DNA of 64,000 nt from a bacterium (GTDB taxonomy: Bacteria > Arandabacterota > Arandabacteria > Arandabacterales > Arandabacteraceae), in NCBI GenBank assembly GCA_029933125.1, contig JAOZOU010000006.1, positions 62,001 to 126,000 of the forward strand. Direction: 5' to 3'. A program made the position numbers and the translations under genes. Positions 53,379-62,512 of the stretch are shown here, piece after piece. Each line of letters begins with the position of its first letter. The stretch's first letter is position 1. Under the pieces are notes generated by a model. It was not told where the DNA came from and did not search any database. It worked only from the letters and a program-made list of their open reading frames with translations.

Positions 53379-54223
53379 ATGTCCCTCAAATGCCTTCCAG
53401 TCAGGTTCAAAAAGACCTGCTCGAGGTCAGGATTCCTGATAGTGAGACTTGTGAGCTTGCCACGGGCATGAAGCCTGGCGAGCTCCCCAAGCGGATCAGT
53501 TGTCTCAACTTCGATTCTTCCCTCTGTTCCTTCAGCGACGATGGTGGTCTTGCCTCCGTAGGTAGTGATGAGGTTATCAACCCTATCGAGGGCCAGTAGC
53601 CTGCCGTGGTCGAGGATGCCCACGCGGTCGCAGAACCTCTGGGCTTCTTCCATATAGTGAGTCGTGTAGATGATTGTTTTTCCATTGTGTCGCAGCTCCT
53701 CAATTCGTTCAAGAATCGCATTGCGTGACTGAGCATCGACTCCAACCGTTGGTTCGTCAAGAAGGAGCAAAGGCGGATCGTGAACCAGTGCAGCTGCGAG
53801 ATTGAGCCTCCGCATCATGCCGCCACTGAAAGTTCTGACGGGTGAACGTCGTCGTTCGGCAAGCCCCACGAGTGCAAGGCACCAGTCAACCCTTTCCTTG
53901 AGATGCCTCCCGCGCAATCCATAGATTCTGCCAAAAAACTCAAGGTTCTCCTCTGCAGACAGGTTTTCATAGAGAGCGAGCAACTGAGGTGCAATACCTA
54001 TCTTGCTCCTTGCTTCAGGTTGAGATGGAGATCCGAAGCCTGCAATTTCAACATATCCACTATCTGGCTTGAGAATTCCAACTGCCATGTTAACGGTGGT
54101 TGTCTTACCCGCTCCATTCGGACCCAGAAGTCCGAAAATTTCACCTTCTCGTACCTCGATCGAGAGATCATCAACAGCGATGACTTCGCCAAACCGTTTT
54201 GTAAGGTTCCTGAGTTTAAGCAT
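53375..54223 (-). CDS. ABC transporter ATP-binding protein, DrrA-like
   Basis: The 282-aa protein has Walker A (GPNGAGKTT), signature TFSGGMMRRLNLAAAL, Walker B (LLLLDEPTVGVDAQ) and H-loop TTHYMEEAQ. The C-terminal ~60 residues form the extra domain usual in DrrA/CcmA-type exporters. It is the first gene of a two-gene operon with the permease. A good minus-strand promoter and a palindromic operator lie directly upstream. Confidence 0.93.
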   Translation of the reverse strand: MLKLRNLTKRFGEVIAVDDLSIEVREGEIFGLLGPNGAGKTTTVNMAVGILKPDSGYVEIAGFGSPSQPEARSKIGIAPQLLALYENLSAEENLEFFGRIYGLRGRHLKERVDWCLALVGLAERRRSPVRTFSGGMMRRLNLAAALVHDPPLLLLDEPTVGVDAQSRNAILERIEELRHNGKTIIYTTHYMEEAQRFCDRVGILDHGRLLALDRVDNLITTYGGKTTIVAEGTEGRIEVETTDPLGELARLHARGKLTSLTIRNPDLEQVFLNLTGRHLRDM

Positions 54224-54264
54224 CCACCTTCACCATGAAGAGGTTCGTGGCAGGGGTTACAACT

Positions 54265-54318
54265 TTTGTAAACCCAAATGAGCTGTTTGTCAACGTGATT
54301 CCTCACGTTACAGGTAAC
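54265..54318 (-). promoter_or_regulatory. Promoter of the DrrAB-like operon with palindromic operator
   Basis: Minus strand: -35 TTGACA (54293-54288) and -10 TACAAA (54270-54265), spacer 17. Overlapping the -35 is the perfect inverted repeat AACGTGA-TTCC-TCACGTT (54292-54309), followed by a second palindrome GTTAC-AG-GTAAC (54307-54318). This looks like a repressor site, but no regulator gene is adjacent. Confidence 0.6.
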
Positions 54319-54363
54319 CCCGGAGGCCGCGGAGCGCGTTACACTATCCACGTGACCTTGCCC

Positions 54364-54392
54364 TTGACATCGGAATAAATGCAGAATATGAT
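54364..54392 (+). promoter_or_regulatory. Strong sigma-70 promoter of the phosphoesterase gene
   Basis: TTGACA (54364-54369) and TATGAT (54387-54392) are separated by exactly 17 bases, 30 bases before the ATG at 54422. Confidence 0.7.
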
Positions 54393-54421
54393 CGAATTGG
54401 ATTAAGCGGAGCTTGCCAAAG

Positions 54422-54967
54422 ATGGCATCTCTAAGGCTGCAGAAGACTTTGAACCGAGGCTACTGGTTTGCGTTTGCTGCGCTGTCGGGTCTTGCCTTCC
54501 TACTTGCTCTGGCGTGGGGTGGCTGCACTCTTAGCCCCGTCGTTTCGCCTGCCGATGAGATTGAGCAGGCTGTATCCCAGGTACCTCCCAAGTCCTTCAA
54601 GCTTGAGGAACCCCTTTTCGTCTTTGCCACCATAGCTGACTCGCACATCACATCGACATTCTTCGATGACCATCGCTATCTCAAAGCCTTGAGCATTTCA
54701 AGAAAACTCCTGGCAAACGTCGTTAGAGATATAAATGCCTATTGCCCGATGGTGGATTTTGTCGTCCACCTTGGAGATATCACCGATTTCGGAACAGCGA
54801 GCGAATTTGACAACGCCAGACGTATCCTCGATGAACTCAGGTGTCCCCTCTTTCCAGTTGTTGGAAATCACGACAATTTTTCAGCGACAACAAGCGTGGC
54901 TGGAAGAATTTTGCAGGGCGAGACTCAACAACGTATGCATTTGATTACAAGGGTTTCCACTTCATAG
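54422..54967 (+). pseudogene. Calcineurin-like metallophosphoesterase, N-terminal part (frameshifted)
   Basis: The start is the ATG at 54422. A hydrophobic segment (FAALSGLAFLLALAWGGC) acts as a signal or lipoprotein-like anchor. The metallophosphoesterase motifs appear in order: ATIADSHIT (DxH), VVHLGDITDFG (GD) and FPVVGNHDNF (GNHD). Right after GNHDNF the frame breaks at a run of five Ts (54877-54881), and the remaining ~28 residues are unrelated. One additional T would restore the reading into the next ORF (FFSDNKRGW). This is either a real frameshift or a homopolymer error. Confidence 0.85.
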
Positions 54968-55515
54968 TAATTGACTGTACACCGGATCCTTATGACCCCA
55001 GCCAGATCGGCTGCGATGCCAGCCTCAGGGAGTGGGTGAGGCAAAATCTTGTGGCAAACCGTGAGAAGCCGACCATTTTGTTTTCCCATTACAACCTGAT
55101 AGAGCGATACTGGAATGCCATGTTTGATACGGTCTCACACTATCCTGAGTATGCTGGTATGGCTGATCTGAGAACGATCCTTGAACAGGCTGGCAATGTG
55201 ATTGCTGTCATCAACGGCCATGTCCATGCAAACCGAGTCGAGATAATAAATGGCATCTATTACATCGACATCGGGGCAACCCTGGTTGGCATCCCATCCA
55301 TAAGATATTTCCATGTCTACCCTTCGCGGATCGAGGTGACATACGAGTATATCTCCAATGCTCGTCTGTGTGAACGTGTAGCCAGTCTCTGTCCTCAATG
55401 CTGTTGTTGTTTTGATCGCGAGCGAGTCTGTGAATTCATCGATGGGTCTCCCGAGGACAAGGCATTTACCATCTGGCTGAATGGGACAACTTTGGGAGAA
55501 ACACTTACCAGATAG
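54841..55515 (+). pseudogene. Calcineurin-like metallophosphoesterase, C-terminal part (frameshifted)
   Basis: The real homologous sequence begins at about 54880; the GTG at 54841 is only the first start codon in this frame. It supplies the missing C-terminal metal ligands: TILFSHYNL and VINGHVHANR (GHxH), then beta strands (FHVYPSRIEVTYEYI). The tail contains a cysteine cluster (LCPQCCCCFDRERVCEF), unusual for the family. Together with the N-terminal part it would make an exported phosphoesterase of about 364 aa. Confidence 0.85.
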
Positions 55516-55672
55516 CAAGCGGGACCTTCGTGAACGATCCTCCCCTAGAGTGTGCAGATTTTTAGCTCCGACCCCGAAACGGGCGATTTGAAGATTTTTA
55601 GCTCCGACCCCTTGACGGGGGGAGGTGGGGGCTGATAAGATGCGGTTGACACCTAAGCTAGGGGGCGAGTGA
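55516..55672. repeat. Dispersed repeat cluster, two tandem units
   Basis: Two near-identical copies of ATTTTTAGCTCCGACCCC lie at 55553-55575 and 55589-55611, separated by CGAAACGGGCGATT, followed by a CGGGGGGAGGTGGGGG stretch. The second copy matches the first at 22 of 23 bases. Read on the minus strand they give the peptide GVGAKNL twice. These are the cleanest copies of the element in the window. Confidence 0.75.
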
Positions 55673-56116
55673 ATGCACACGAGTCTTATGTTCTGGATTT
55701 GGATTGGCCTTACAGCACTTTTCGTCATTGGCGAGATATTTACTGCTGGCTTCTTTCTCCTCCCCTTTGGCATAGGAGCCGGTGTTGCCGCGATAGTTAC
55801 AGTCCTGGGCGGTCCGGCTTGGCTACAGTGGGTCGGGTTTGTTGTCGTCTCGGGGATAATGGTTTTCTTCTCGAGAAAACTGGCTGACAGGCTGACGCGT
55901 GAACCACCCGAAAGGGTCGGAGTGGATAGATTGATTGGTGAAGTGGCAATTGTTCTTGAGACCATTGACCCTGCAACTGACTCGGGTATGGTGCGTGTAA
56001 AGAAGGATGAGTGGAGAGCGACAAGTGCGAGCGATGAGCGTATTGAAAAAGGGAACCGAGTCAGGATTTTGCGTGTGGAAGGGGCACATGTTGTTGTCGA
56101 AAAAATCAACACTTAA
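55673..56116 (+). CDS. NfeD-like membrane protein
   Basis: The 147-aa protein has two or three transmembrane helices (IWIGLTALFVIGEIFTAGFFLLPFG..., WVGFVVVSGIMVFF) and a C-terminal OB-fold (GEVAIVLETIDP, GNRVRILRVEGAHVVVEK). This is the short NfeD type that pairs with stomatin-like proteins. The partner gene is 48 bases downstream. Role: membrane quality control or microdomain organisation. Confidence 0.92.
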   Translation: MHTSLMFWIWIGLTALFVIGEIFTAGFFLLPFGIGAGVAAIVTVLGGPAWLQWVGFVVVSGIMVFFSRKLADRLTREPPERVGVDRLIGEVAIVLETIDPATDSGMVRVKKDEWRATSASDERIEKGNRVRILRVEGAHVVVEKINT

Positions 56117-56164
56117 GCGACCCAGCAAGGTAGTGCTACACCGGGCTTCGTAAGGAGGGAAGCT

Positions 56165-57130
56165 ATGCCGATTCTGGGTTTTATTGTTGCTGTAGTGATT
56201 TTTATCATTGCACTAACAGGGATAAGGATTGTCAGACCTTACGAGAAGGGACTTGTCGAAAGATTCGGTCGCTACCAGAAGACAGTCGATAGCGGTCTGC
56301 GCTTCATTGTCCCTTTCATTGAGAGAATGATCAAGGTTGATATGAGAGAACAGGTGGTAGATGTCCCGCCCCAAGAGGTGATCACCAAGGACAATGTAGT
56401 CGTTACCGTTGATGCAGTTGTCTATTATGAGGCGACCGATCCGGTCAAGCTCAAGTACAATGTTGCAAATTTCACAGTGGCGGCTGTCAAGCTTGCGCAG
56501 ACAAACCTGCGAAACGTAATTGGCGATATGGCACTCGATGAATCCTTGACCTCCAGGGAAAGCATAAATGTCAAACTCCGTCAGGTTCTTGATGATGCGA
56601 CAGACAAGTGGGGTGTGCGGGTAGTGCGCGTTGAAATACAGCGAATTGAACCTCCCGGAGATGTTACCGAGGCAATGCATCGCCAGATGAAGGCTGAGCG
56701 AACGAGGCGCGCAGTTATTCTTGAGGCTGAAGGTGAAAGGGAGGCTGCGATCAAGAAGGCAGATGGGCAACGGCAATCAGCTATTCTTCGAGCTGAGGGT
56801 GAGGCTGAGGCAATTCGGAAGGTGGCGGAGGCGAGGAAATTCCAGCTGACAACGGTTGCAGATGGTGAAGCCGAGGCAGTCACCAAAGTCTATAAAGCAA
56901 TCCATCAGGGAGATCCCACTCCTGATCTTATTGCGATAAAGTATCTTGAGACGCTTAAGGCGATAGCTGACGGACAGGCAACGAAAATCTTTCTGCCCTT
57001 CGAGACAACTGGAATCCTTGGAAGTCTTGCAGGCATTGCAGAAATATTCAAAGAAGCCAGGGAGCAACCCAAGCAGAAGCAGCAAGCGAAACCTGACAAG
57101 GAAGCTGGCGGTGAAACTACGGACGAGTGA
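56165..57130 (+). CDS. SPFH/stomatin-family membrane protein
   Basis: The 321-aa protein has an N-terminal membrane anchor ([21 protein letters not shown]). A band-7 domain follows ([61 protein letters not shown]). The long Ala/Glu/Arg-rich coiled coil (about 190-250) contains [20 protein letters not shown]. The C-terminus is hydrophilic. It is expected to form oligomeric rings with the NfeD partner in the inner membrane. Confidence 0.95.
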   Translation: MPILGFIVAVVIFIIALTGIRIVRPYEKGLVERFGRYQKTVDSGLRFIVPFIERMIKVDMREQVVDVPPQEVITKDNVVVTVDAVVYYEATDPVKLKYNVANFTVAAVKLAQTNLRNVIGDMALDESLTSRESINVKLRQVLDDATDKWGVRVVRVEIQRIEPPGDVTEAMHRQMKAERTRRAVILEAEGEREAAIKKADGQRQSAILRAEGEAEAIRKVAEARKFQLTTVADGEAEAVTKVYKAIHQGDPTPDLIAIKYLETLKAIADGQATKIFLPFETTGILGSLAGIAEIFKEAREQPKQKQQAKPDKEAGGETTDE

Positions 57131-57332
57131 GCCAGCCCAATCCGGTAACTAAGCCAAGGGATCCAAGGAGCCTGTTTAGACAAGACGAAGACTTCTTCCT
57201 GTCTATCCCGAAGGTTGCCGCCTTTCCAGCTCCTGACTCCAGAGCCATAGGTTTTCACTAAAGCTTCGGGTAAAGCCTGCCGAAATCATCTTTAGAAGTT
57301 CTAGCCTGCCAGTTGGAGCTGGAGTTTCCGTG

Positions 57333-57354
57333 CCGACCCGTAGACGGGGGTCGG
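57333..57354 (+). repeat. GC-rich hairpin abutting the start codon of the next protease
   Basis: CCGACCC and GGGTCGG form a perfect 7-bp stem with an 8-base loop (GTAGACGG). The right arm includes the G-run that would act as ribosome site for the ATG at 57356. The GACCC core resembles, but is not identical to, the dispersed repeat. It could hide the ribosome site. Confidence 0.5.
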
Positions 57355-57355
57355 G

Positions 57356-59467
57356 ATGCGTCAGCGGTTTGCAGTGCATCTGGCGGTGAGTTTCATAATT
57401 TCGCTCACCATATTGGCCTTCTCTGTTCCTATCTTGGCAGAATCTCAGCAACCTAAGATCGCTCCAAGTGTGCCGAGGCTACTTACAGGCGAAGGTTCGC
57501 CCTTCGGTTTTGTGCCTCCACCAATCGATCTTTCCCCAATAAAGCCACAGGAGGGAATCCTCAAACAGAGTTTCCCATCTAGGTTTGACTGGCGAGAACT
57601 CGGGAAAGTCACACCTGTCAAGCAGCAGGGCGGCTGTGGCTCATGTTATGCTTTTGCCTCCATTGGCAATTTCGAATCCAGAGTTCTTATCGACGCTGGT
57701 ATGGCGTTTGACTTCTCGGAAAATAATGTGAAGGAATGTGAGTGGTGGGATTCAAGCTGTAACGGTGGCAACTACTGGCGTGTCGCGAGCTATCTTGCAA
57801 TCAAAGGAACTGTGCTTGAGACATGCGATCCCTATGTCGCATCCGATGTTGAGTGCAAATCGACTTGCCCGTATGTGAAAACCCTGCTCGATTGGTGTGT
57901 GCTTTCGTCTGACGAGCCGCCGCCTGTTGACGTGATAAAGAGCTACCTCCAAACCTATGGTCCACTCTACACTGCAATGTATGCAGGCTATTATGATGAT
58001 TGGTATTACGAATTCCAAACCTACGACGGCTCCTATACGCTTCACTATGAGGGTCCTCAAAGTCCCAATCATGCTGTTCTGATTGTCGGCTGGGATGACA
58101 ATCTAACCTACGAGGGTGGACAGGGTGCTTGGATCGTCAAGAATAGCTGGGGGACTGGGTGGGGTGGGACTTGTGGCTATGGCTCAGAAAGGGGCTACTT
58201 CACGATTGCCTACGGTTCAGCCAGGATAGGCTCATACATCTCCTTCCTCAATGAGTGGCAAAACTACGATGCCAATGGAGCGGTACTTTACTATGATGAA
58301 GGTGGCTTCACCTCAGCCGTTGGCTACAGCAATCCCGCTGCATGGGGAATGTGCAGGTTCACACCGGCATACGATGCCGACATCTTGAGGGTTGAACTCT
58401 GGACACTGGATGCTGCAACCGTTGATGCCTATATCTATGATAACTTTACTGATGGCGCACCTGCGAATCTTCTTGGCGAAAGTCTCAACAATTACTTCAG
58501 TCTTCCAGGCTATCATTCTATCGAACTTCCAAGCCCGATAGCAATCGCTGCTGGCAATGACATATATGTTGTCGTCAAGGTGGCTGATGCTTCCTATGCC
58601 TATCCCCTTGCCTTTGATAACGTTGGACCTTTATCGTCGAAATGCTACATCAGCTCCAATGGATCCTACTTCTCGGCATTTACGAGTGGCGATCTCGGGA
58701 TACGGATTCGCATAGGACGCCGCATAGGCTGCGGCGAGCTCTACGAGCCTCCTGTTGTCGTGAGTGTCCATGATGTTCCTGAGGACAATGGTGGCTTCGT
58801 TGTGCTCACATGGACGAGAAGTTCCCATGATTACTTTGGTGCTGAGCCTCAAATTGAGCGTTACAAGATCTGGCGCAAGCGCAGGGCAGTTCTGCCAACT
58901 CTGCTGGGTTCTCCAGCAGTGGATGCAGACGTTGACGGTCCATTTGAGGCGAGCGAGGAAGGCTCGGCATGGGAGCTTATCGGCATGGTTGACGCAACTG
59001 GGGATTGCAACTATCAATTCATTGCTCCTACGCACTGTGACTCATGCGCTACGGATACATGTTGGACATATTTCCGTGTCACCGCGCATACAGGTGCTAT
59101 TGGAGAGTACTATGATTCAGGAGCTGTGAGAGGCTACTCAGTCAACAATGCCCAAACAACCAGCAATGGTAAGGAGGAAGAAGCTGATCTACCCATCTTG
59201 ACTTCACTGTCTATTGACCCCAATCCAGCGAGAAGTTCTTTTGGAATCGACTTCGAGATTGCCAAACCTGGCTGGATTCAGATCGAGGTCTACGACGTCT
59301 CTGGACGCTGCCTTGATGTCATTGCCGACAGATATGTTGCGACAGGTACACATCACGTCTCATGGAATAGTCTCGAATCAGGTGCAAAGCTTCCCCCGGG
59401 TATTTACTTTGTCCACATTGTTACACCTAACGAGACGCTAACGCGCAAAGTGACGTTGGTGAGATAA
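57356..59467 (+). CDS. Secreted C1A cysteine protease with C-terminal sorting-type domain
   Basis: The 703-aa protein starts with a signal peptide (FIISLTILAFSVPILA) and a short propeptide. The mature domain starts near FDWRELGKVTPVKQQGGCGSCYAFA: oxyanion Gln and catalytic Cys, with Tyr in place of the usual Trp after the Cys. The catalytic His is in SPNHAVLIVGWDD and the Asn in WIVKNSWGTGWGG. After the protease come a lectin-like beta domain (TPAYDADILRVELWTLDA), an Fn3-like part, and a C-terminal FlgD-like domain (SIDPNPARSSFGIDF, LPPGIYFVHI). It is closely related to the next gene, including stretches of shared DNA, so the two are tandem duplicates. Confidence 0.93.
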   Translation: MRQRFAVHLAVSFIISLTILAFSVPILAESQQPKIAPSVPRLLTGEGSPFGFVPPPIDLSPIKPQEGILKQSFPSRFDWRELGKVTPVKQQGGCGSCYAFASIGNFESRVLIDAGMAFDFSENNVKECEWWDSSCNGGNYWRVASYLAIKGTVLETCDPYVASDVECKSTCPYVKTLLDWCVLSSDEPPPVDVIKSYLQTYGPLYTAMYAGYYDDWYYEFQTYDGSYTLHYEGPQSPNHAVLIVGWDDNLTYEGGQGAWIVKNSWGTGWGGTCGYGSERGYFTIAYGSARIGSYISFLNEWQNYDANGAVLYYDEGGFTSAVGYSNPAAWGMCRFTPAYDADILRVELWTLDAATVDAYIYDNFTDGAPANLLGESLNNYFSLPGYHSIELPSPIAIAAGNDIYVVVKVADASYAYPLAFDNVGPLSSKCYISSNGSYFSAFTSGDLGIRIRIGRRIGCGELYEPPVVVSVHDVPEDNGGFVVLTWTRSSHDYFGAEPQIERYKIWRKRRAVLPTLLGSPAVDADVDGPFEASEEGSAWELIGMVDATGDCNYQFIAPTHCDSCATDTCWTYFRVTAHTGAIGEYYDSGAVRGYSVNNAQTTSNGKEEEADLPILTSLSIDPNPARSSFGIDFEIAKPGWIQIEVYDVSGRCLDVIADRYVATGTHHVSWNSLESGAKLPPGIYFVHIVTPNETLTRKVTLVR

Positions 59468-59491
59468 GCAACTCACAAGTTCTCTCGCGCC

Positions 59492-59512
59492 GTAAATCTT
59501 TCGGAGATTTAC
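59492..59512 (+). terminator. Stem-loop after the first tandem protease
   Basis: GTAAATCT-TTCGG-AGATTTAC is a perfect 8-bp stem with a 5-base loop, 25 bases after the stop. The following TTGTCCTCT is only partly T-rich. Confidence 0.55.
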
Positions 59513-59553
59513 TTGTCCTCTAATTACACAATCGCTAAACTACGACATAAGCC

Positions 59554-59582
59554 TTGAAGGAATCACTATATTGTACTATTTA
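59554..59582 (+). promoter_or_regulatory. Candidate promoter of the second tandem protease
   Basis: TTGAAG (59554-59559) and TATTTA (59577-59582) are 17 bases apart and 20 bases before the ATG. Confidence 0.4.
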
Positions 59583-59602
59583 GGAGTTGAGGTTACATCT
59601 AT

Positions 59603-62512
59603 ATGAGAAGAGCCACATACTTGTTCTTAGTCTTCGTGCCTCTGCTTGTGCTCCCAACCTATACCGAGGCTAATTCGGGGAAACACATCGAGTACGGACT
59701 TGGACTCATCAGCCCCCCGTTCAAACCCTATCATGTGAATGTAAGGGTGCCCCGGAAAGCGATCTCGTATCCTGTGCGCTTTGACTGGCGAGAGCAAGGT
59801 AAGGTCACATCGGTAAAATATCAGGGTTCATGTGGGGCATGTTACGCTTTTGCATATCTTGGCGAGTTTGAATCCAAACTATTAATAGCTGGAGAGGGTG
59901 CATTTGACTTCTCAGAAAACAATCTCAAAGAATGTGAATGGTTTAACCGCAATGGTCTTTATCCTTCAGGTTGCAATGGTGGCACTGCGTGGCGAGTGGT
60001 CAATCTTCTGAGCCAGGCAGGAACTGTCCTTGAAACCTGCGATCCCTTCCAGTTCAGCGATGTTACATGTATTGATACATGCCAGTACATAAAGACGATT
60101 TACAACTGGCGCGTCTTCTCCCTTGAGGAAATTCCCCCCGTTGAGGTGACCAAGTACTATCTCATGACCTATGGACCGGTTTTTACAGCGATTGACGCCG
60201 GTGCCAATTCATCCTGGAAGCATGAATTCGAAAACTACGATGGATCCTACACTCTCTACTATGAGGGTCCAGCCTCCGTAAATCATGCTGTGTTGATAGT
60301 TGGCTGGGATGATACTCTGAGCCATGCTGGTGGGCAGGGTGCATGGATTGTTAAGAACAGCTGGGGAGCTGGATGGGGAGGAACATGTGGCTATGGCTCA
60401 GAACGTGGCTATTTCACGATTGCCTATGGTTCAGCCAAACTGGGATATTATTCGGCCTTTACAACCGAATGGCATGACTACGATCCCGCTAAAGTTGTTC
60501 TTCTCCATGACGAGTCAGGCTACTCTGCTTATCTTGGATATGGGACCACAACCGCATGGGGGATGAACAAGTTTGTTATCGAGAAGAGGGCTAGGCTTGA
60601 GCGAGTCGAACTGTGGACAACAGATGCTGTGAGTGATCTCGACATCTATGTCTACGATGATTTCGACGGAAGCAACCCATCCAACCTGCTTACCAGCCGC
60701 ACCAATTTAAGCTACGATGAGATGGGCTATGTTTCCGTACCTCTCCCGGTCAGCCTCAACCTCAAACCCGGAGACGATATCTATGTCGTTGTCAAGATAA
60801 CCAATGTCGGATTTAAGAGTCCTCTTGCATTCGATTCCAAGGATAACAGCCCATGGTCGGGCATGAGCTACATAAGCTACGATGGAGCCTCATGGACACT
60901 TCTTGAAGAAGGTGATCTTGGCATAAGGATAAGAGTGGGGGAGGATACCATGCCGCCAGGTAAGCCATCGTCTTTTGGGGCTGTCGCAGGCGATGCTTCT
61001 GTGGTGCTTTCATGGAAAAACCCACCGGATACTGATTTTGCCTATACGCTCATAAGGTATTCAACCGAATCTTACCCATCTTCGCCGGATGCTGGCACGC
61101 CTGTAGAAAATGGTAACGATGGTATTTTTGGCGGCATGCCCCTGGAGAATGCTGCTTTCGAACACACAGGTCTTCAGAATGGCATCAAATATTACTACAG
61201 CGCATTTGCAGCAGATAGCTCTGAGAACTATTCTTTGCCAGCTCATGCCATTGCCACTCCAACTGACACTTTGCCACCCTTAGCCGTAGCCGAGTTTGAG
61301 GCGGAGGGAAGGGATGAGGCTGTCATGCTTCGCTGGACAACGCCACCTGATTCCGACATTGCCCATGTTCTCATTGTCTATTCGACATCGCCCCCGCCCT
61401 GGGAGTCTGGAGTATCACATCCTGTCGAGAATGGAGAGGATGGGTATTTCGATGCTCAACCTGCCATGAGTGATAGTTTCCTCCACACCCCACTCGAAAA
61501 CGACACAACTTACTACTACTGTATTCGCAGCGCTGATGAGATGCTCAATATGTCTGCATGCACATACGCAAGTGCAACGCCCCAGGATACATTCCCTCCA
61601 GTGATAACAGTTTCCGTCCTTCAGAATCCCTACATCTCCAATCATCTCGATATTTACTTCTCATCCTCTGAGGCTCTCCTCGATACGAGTATTTCGGTGA
61701 ATGTTGGGGGCGATGCCAAGGTCCCTACTTCGCTGGATAGCGACCGCAATCTTTATGGGCTTGACTACGATATCTATACAAGTGGGAGGCTTGACATCGA
61801 AGTTTGTGCCCGGGATCTTGTCCTCAATCGCCGATGTGTGAAGCGCAGTTTTGGGGTATTTGAGGTGGCACAATCGGGCTGTTTTATGGTTAGTCCTGAT
61901 GGGAATTTTGAAGTCTCTATCCCTCCTCGTCTAATTGAAACCCAAGGTTATATGCTTATCGGGGCTTCCAACGAAGGAAGGCTACCGGGTAAAGCTTATG
62001 AGATTCTTCCTCAAGGGCTAGAGCTTTCACGCCGAATTCGCATTGGAATTAGATACGAATCCCAAGGCGCTGATCTTCACCATCTTGCGATTGCGAGATA
62101 TGAGAATGGCAAGGTGGAGCCTCTTGAGTCTTTTGTTGATGCGGAGCAAAGCAAAATATATGCATATACGACTTGCCTCGGAACATTTGGGCTCATAAGG
62201 GATGAAAGCATTTCAAGTGATGAATACGACGATTCGATTATAAGAGCCATCTCGAGCAGTCCCAATCCCTTCCTTAACTCAAGCAAGATAAGTTTCGAGG
62301 TTACCTCGATTGTCGAACTCGATGTCGCTATTGTTACAATTGATGGCAGACATGTGGTGACTCTCTATCATGGTGAGGCTTATCCCGGGCTTTACAGCTT
62401 TGATTGGGATGGCAGAAATGAGGCAGGCAGGAAGGTTGCAAGTGGCGCCTATTTCTGCAGAATCAAAGGTAGCAACGTAAGCCGAGATCATAAGATCATT
62501 TTGCTGAGATGA
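59603..62512 (+). CDS. Secreted C1A cysteine protease with Fn3 repeats and C-terminal sorting-type domain
   Basis: The 969-aa protein has a signal peptide (LFLVFVPLLVLPTYTEA). The papain domain has YQGSCGACYAFAYLGEFE (Cys followed by Tyr), VNHAVLIVGWDD and WIVKNSWGAGWGG. A lectin-like beta domain follows as in its neighbour, then two fibronectin-III-like repeats (about 450-560 and 560-650, both with DIAHVLI/DFAYTLI plus PVENG motifs). A further beta region and a C-terminal FlgD-like domain (SPNPFLNSSKISFEV, SGAYFCRI) complete it. The extra Fn3 repeats are the main difference from the neighbour. It is probably surface-attached or secreted and proteolytic. Confidence 0.93.
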   Translation: MRRATYLFLVFVPLLVLPTYTEANSGKHIEYGLGLISPPFKPYHVNVRVPRKAISYPVRFDWREQGKVTSVKYQGSCGACYAFAYLGEFESKLLIAGEGAFDFSENNLKECEWFNRNGLYPSGCNGGTAWRVVNLLSQAGTVLETCDPFQFSDVTCIDTCQYIKTIYNWRVFSLEEIPPVEVTKYYLMTYGPVFTAIDAGANSSWKHEFENYDGSYTLYYEGPASVNHAVLIVGWDDTLSHAGGQGAWIVKNSWGAGWGGTCGYGSERGYFTIAYGSAKLGYYSAFTTEWHDYDPAKVVLLHDESGYSAYLGYGTTTAWGMNKFVIEKRARLERVELWTTDAVSDLDIYVYDDFDGSNPSNLLTSRTNLSYDEMGYVSVPLPVSLNLKPGDDIYVVVKITNVGFKSPLAFDSKDNSPWSGMSYISYDGASWTLLEEGDLGIRIRVGEDTMPPGKPSSFGAVAGDASVVLSWKNPPDTDFAYTLIRYSTESYPSSPDAGTPVENGNDGIFGGMPLENAAFEHTGLQNGIKYYYSAFAADSSENYSLPAHAIATPTDTLPPLAVAEFEAEGRDEAVMLRWTTPPDSDIAHVLIVYSTSPPPWESGVSHPVENGEDGYFDAQPAMSDSFLHTPLENDTTYYYCIRSADEMLNMSACTYASATPQDTFPPVITVSVLQNPYISNHLDIYFSSSEALLDTSISVNVGGDAKVPTSLDSDRNLYGLDYDIYTSGRLDIEVCARDLVLNRRCVKRSFGVFEVAQSGCFMVSPDGNFEVSIPPRLIETQGYMLIGASNEGRLPGKAYEILPQGLELSRRIRIGIRYESQGADLHHLAIARYENGKVEPLESFVDAEQSKIYAYTTCLGTFGLIRDESISSDEYDDSIIRAISSSPNPFLNSSKISFEVTSIVELDVAIVTIDGRHVVTLYHGEAYPGLYSFDWDGRNEAGRKVASGAYFCRIKGSNVSRDHKIILLR

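Noticed and set aside
55135-56112. 325-aa minus-strand ORF
   Set aside because: Runs antisense through the phosphoesterase and NfeD genes and the repeat cluster; it only looks long because the repeats are open in that frame (GVGAKNL twice).
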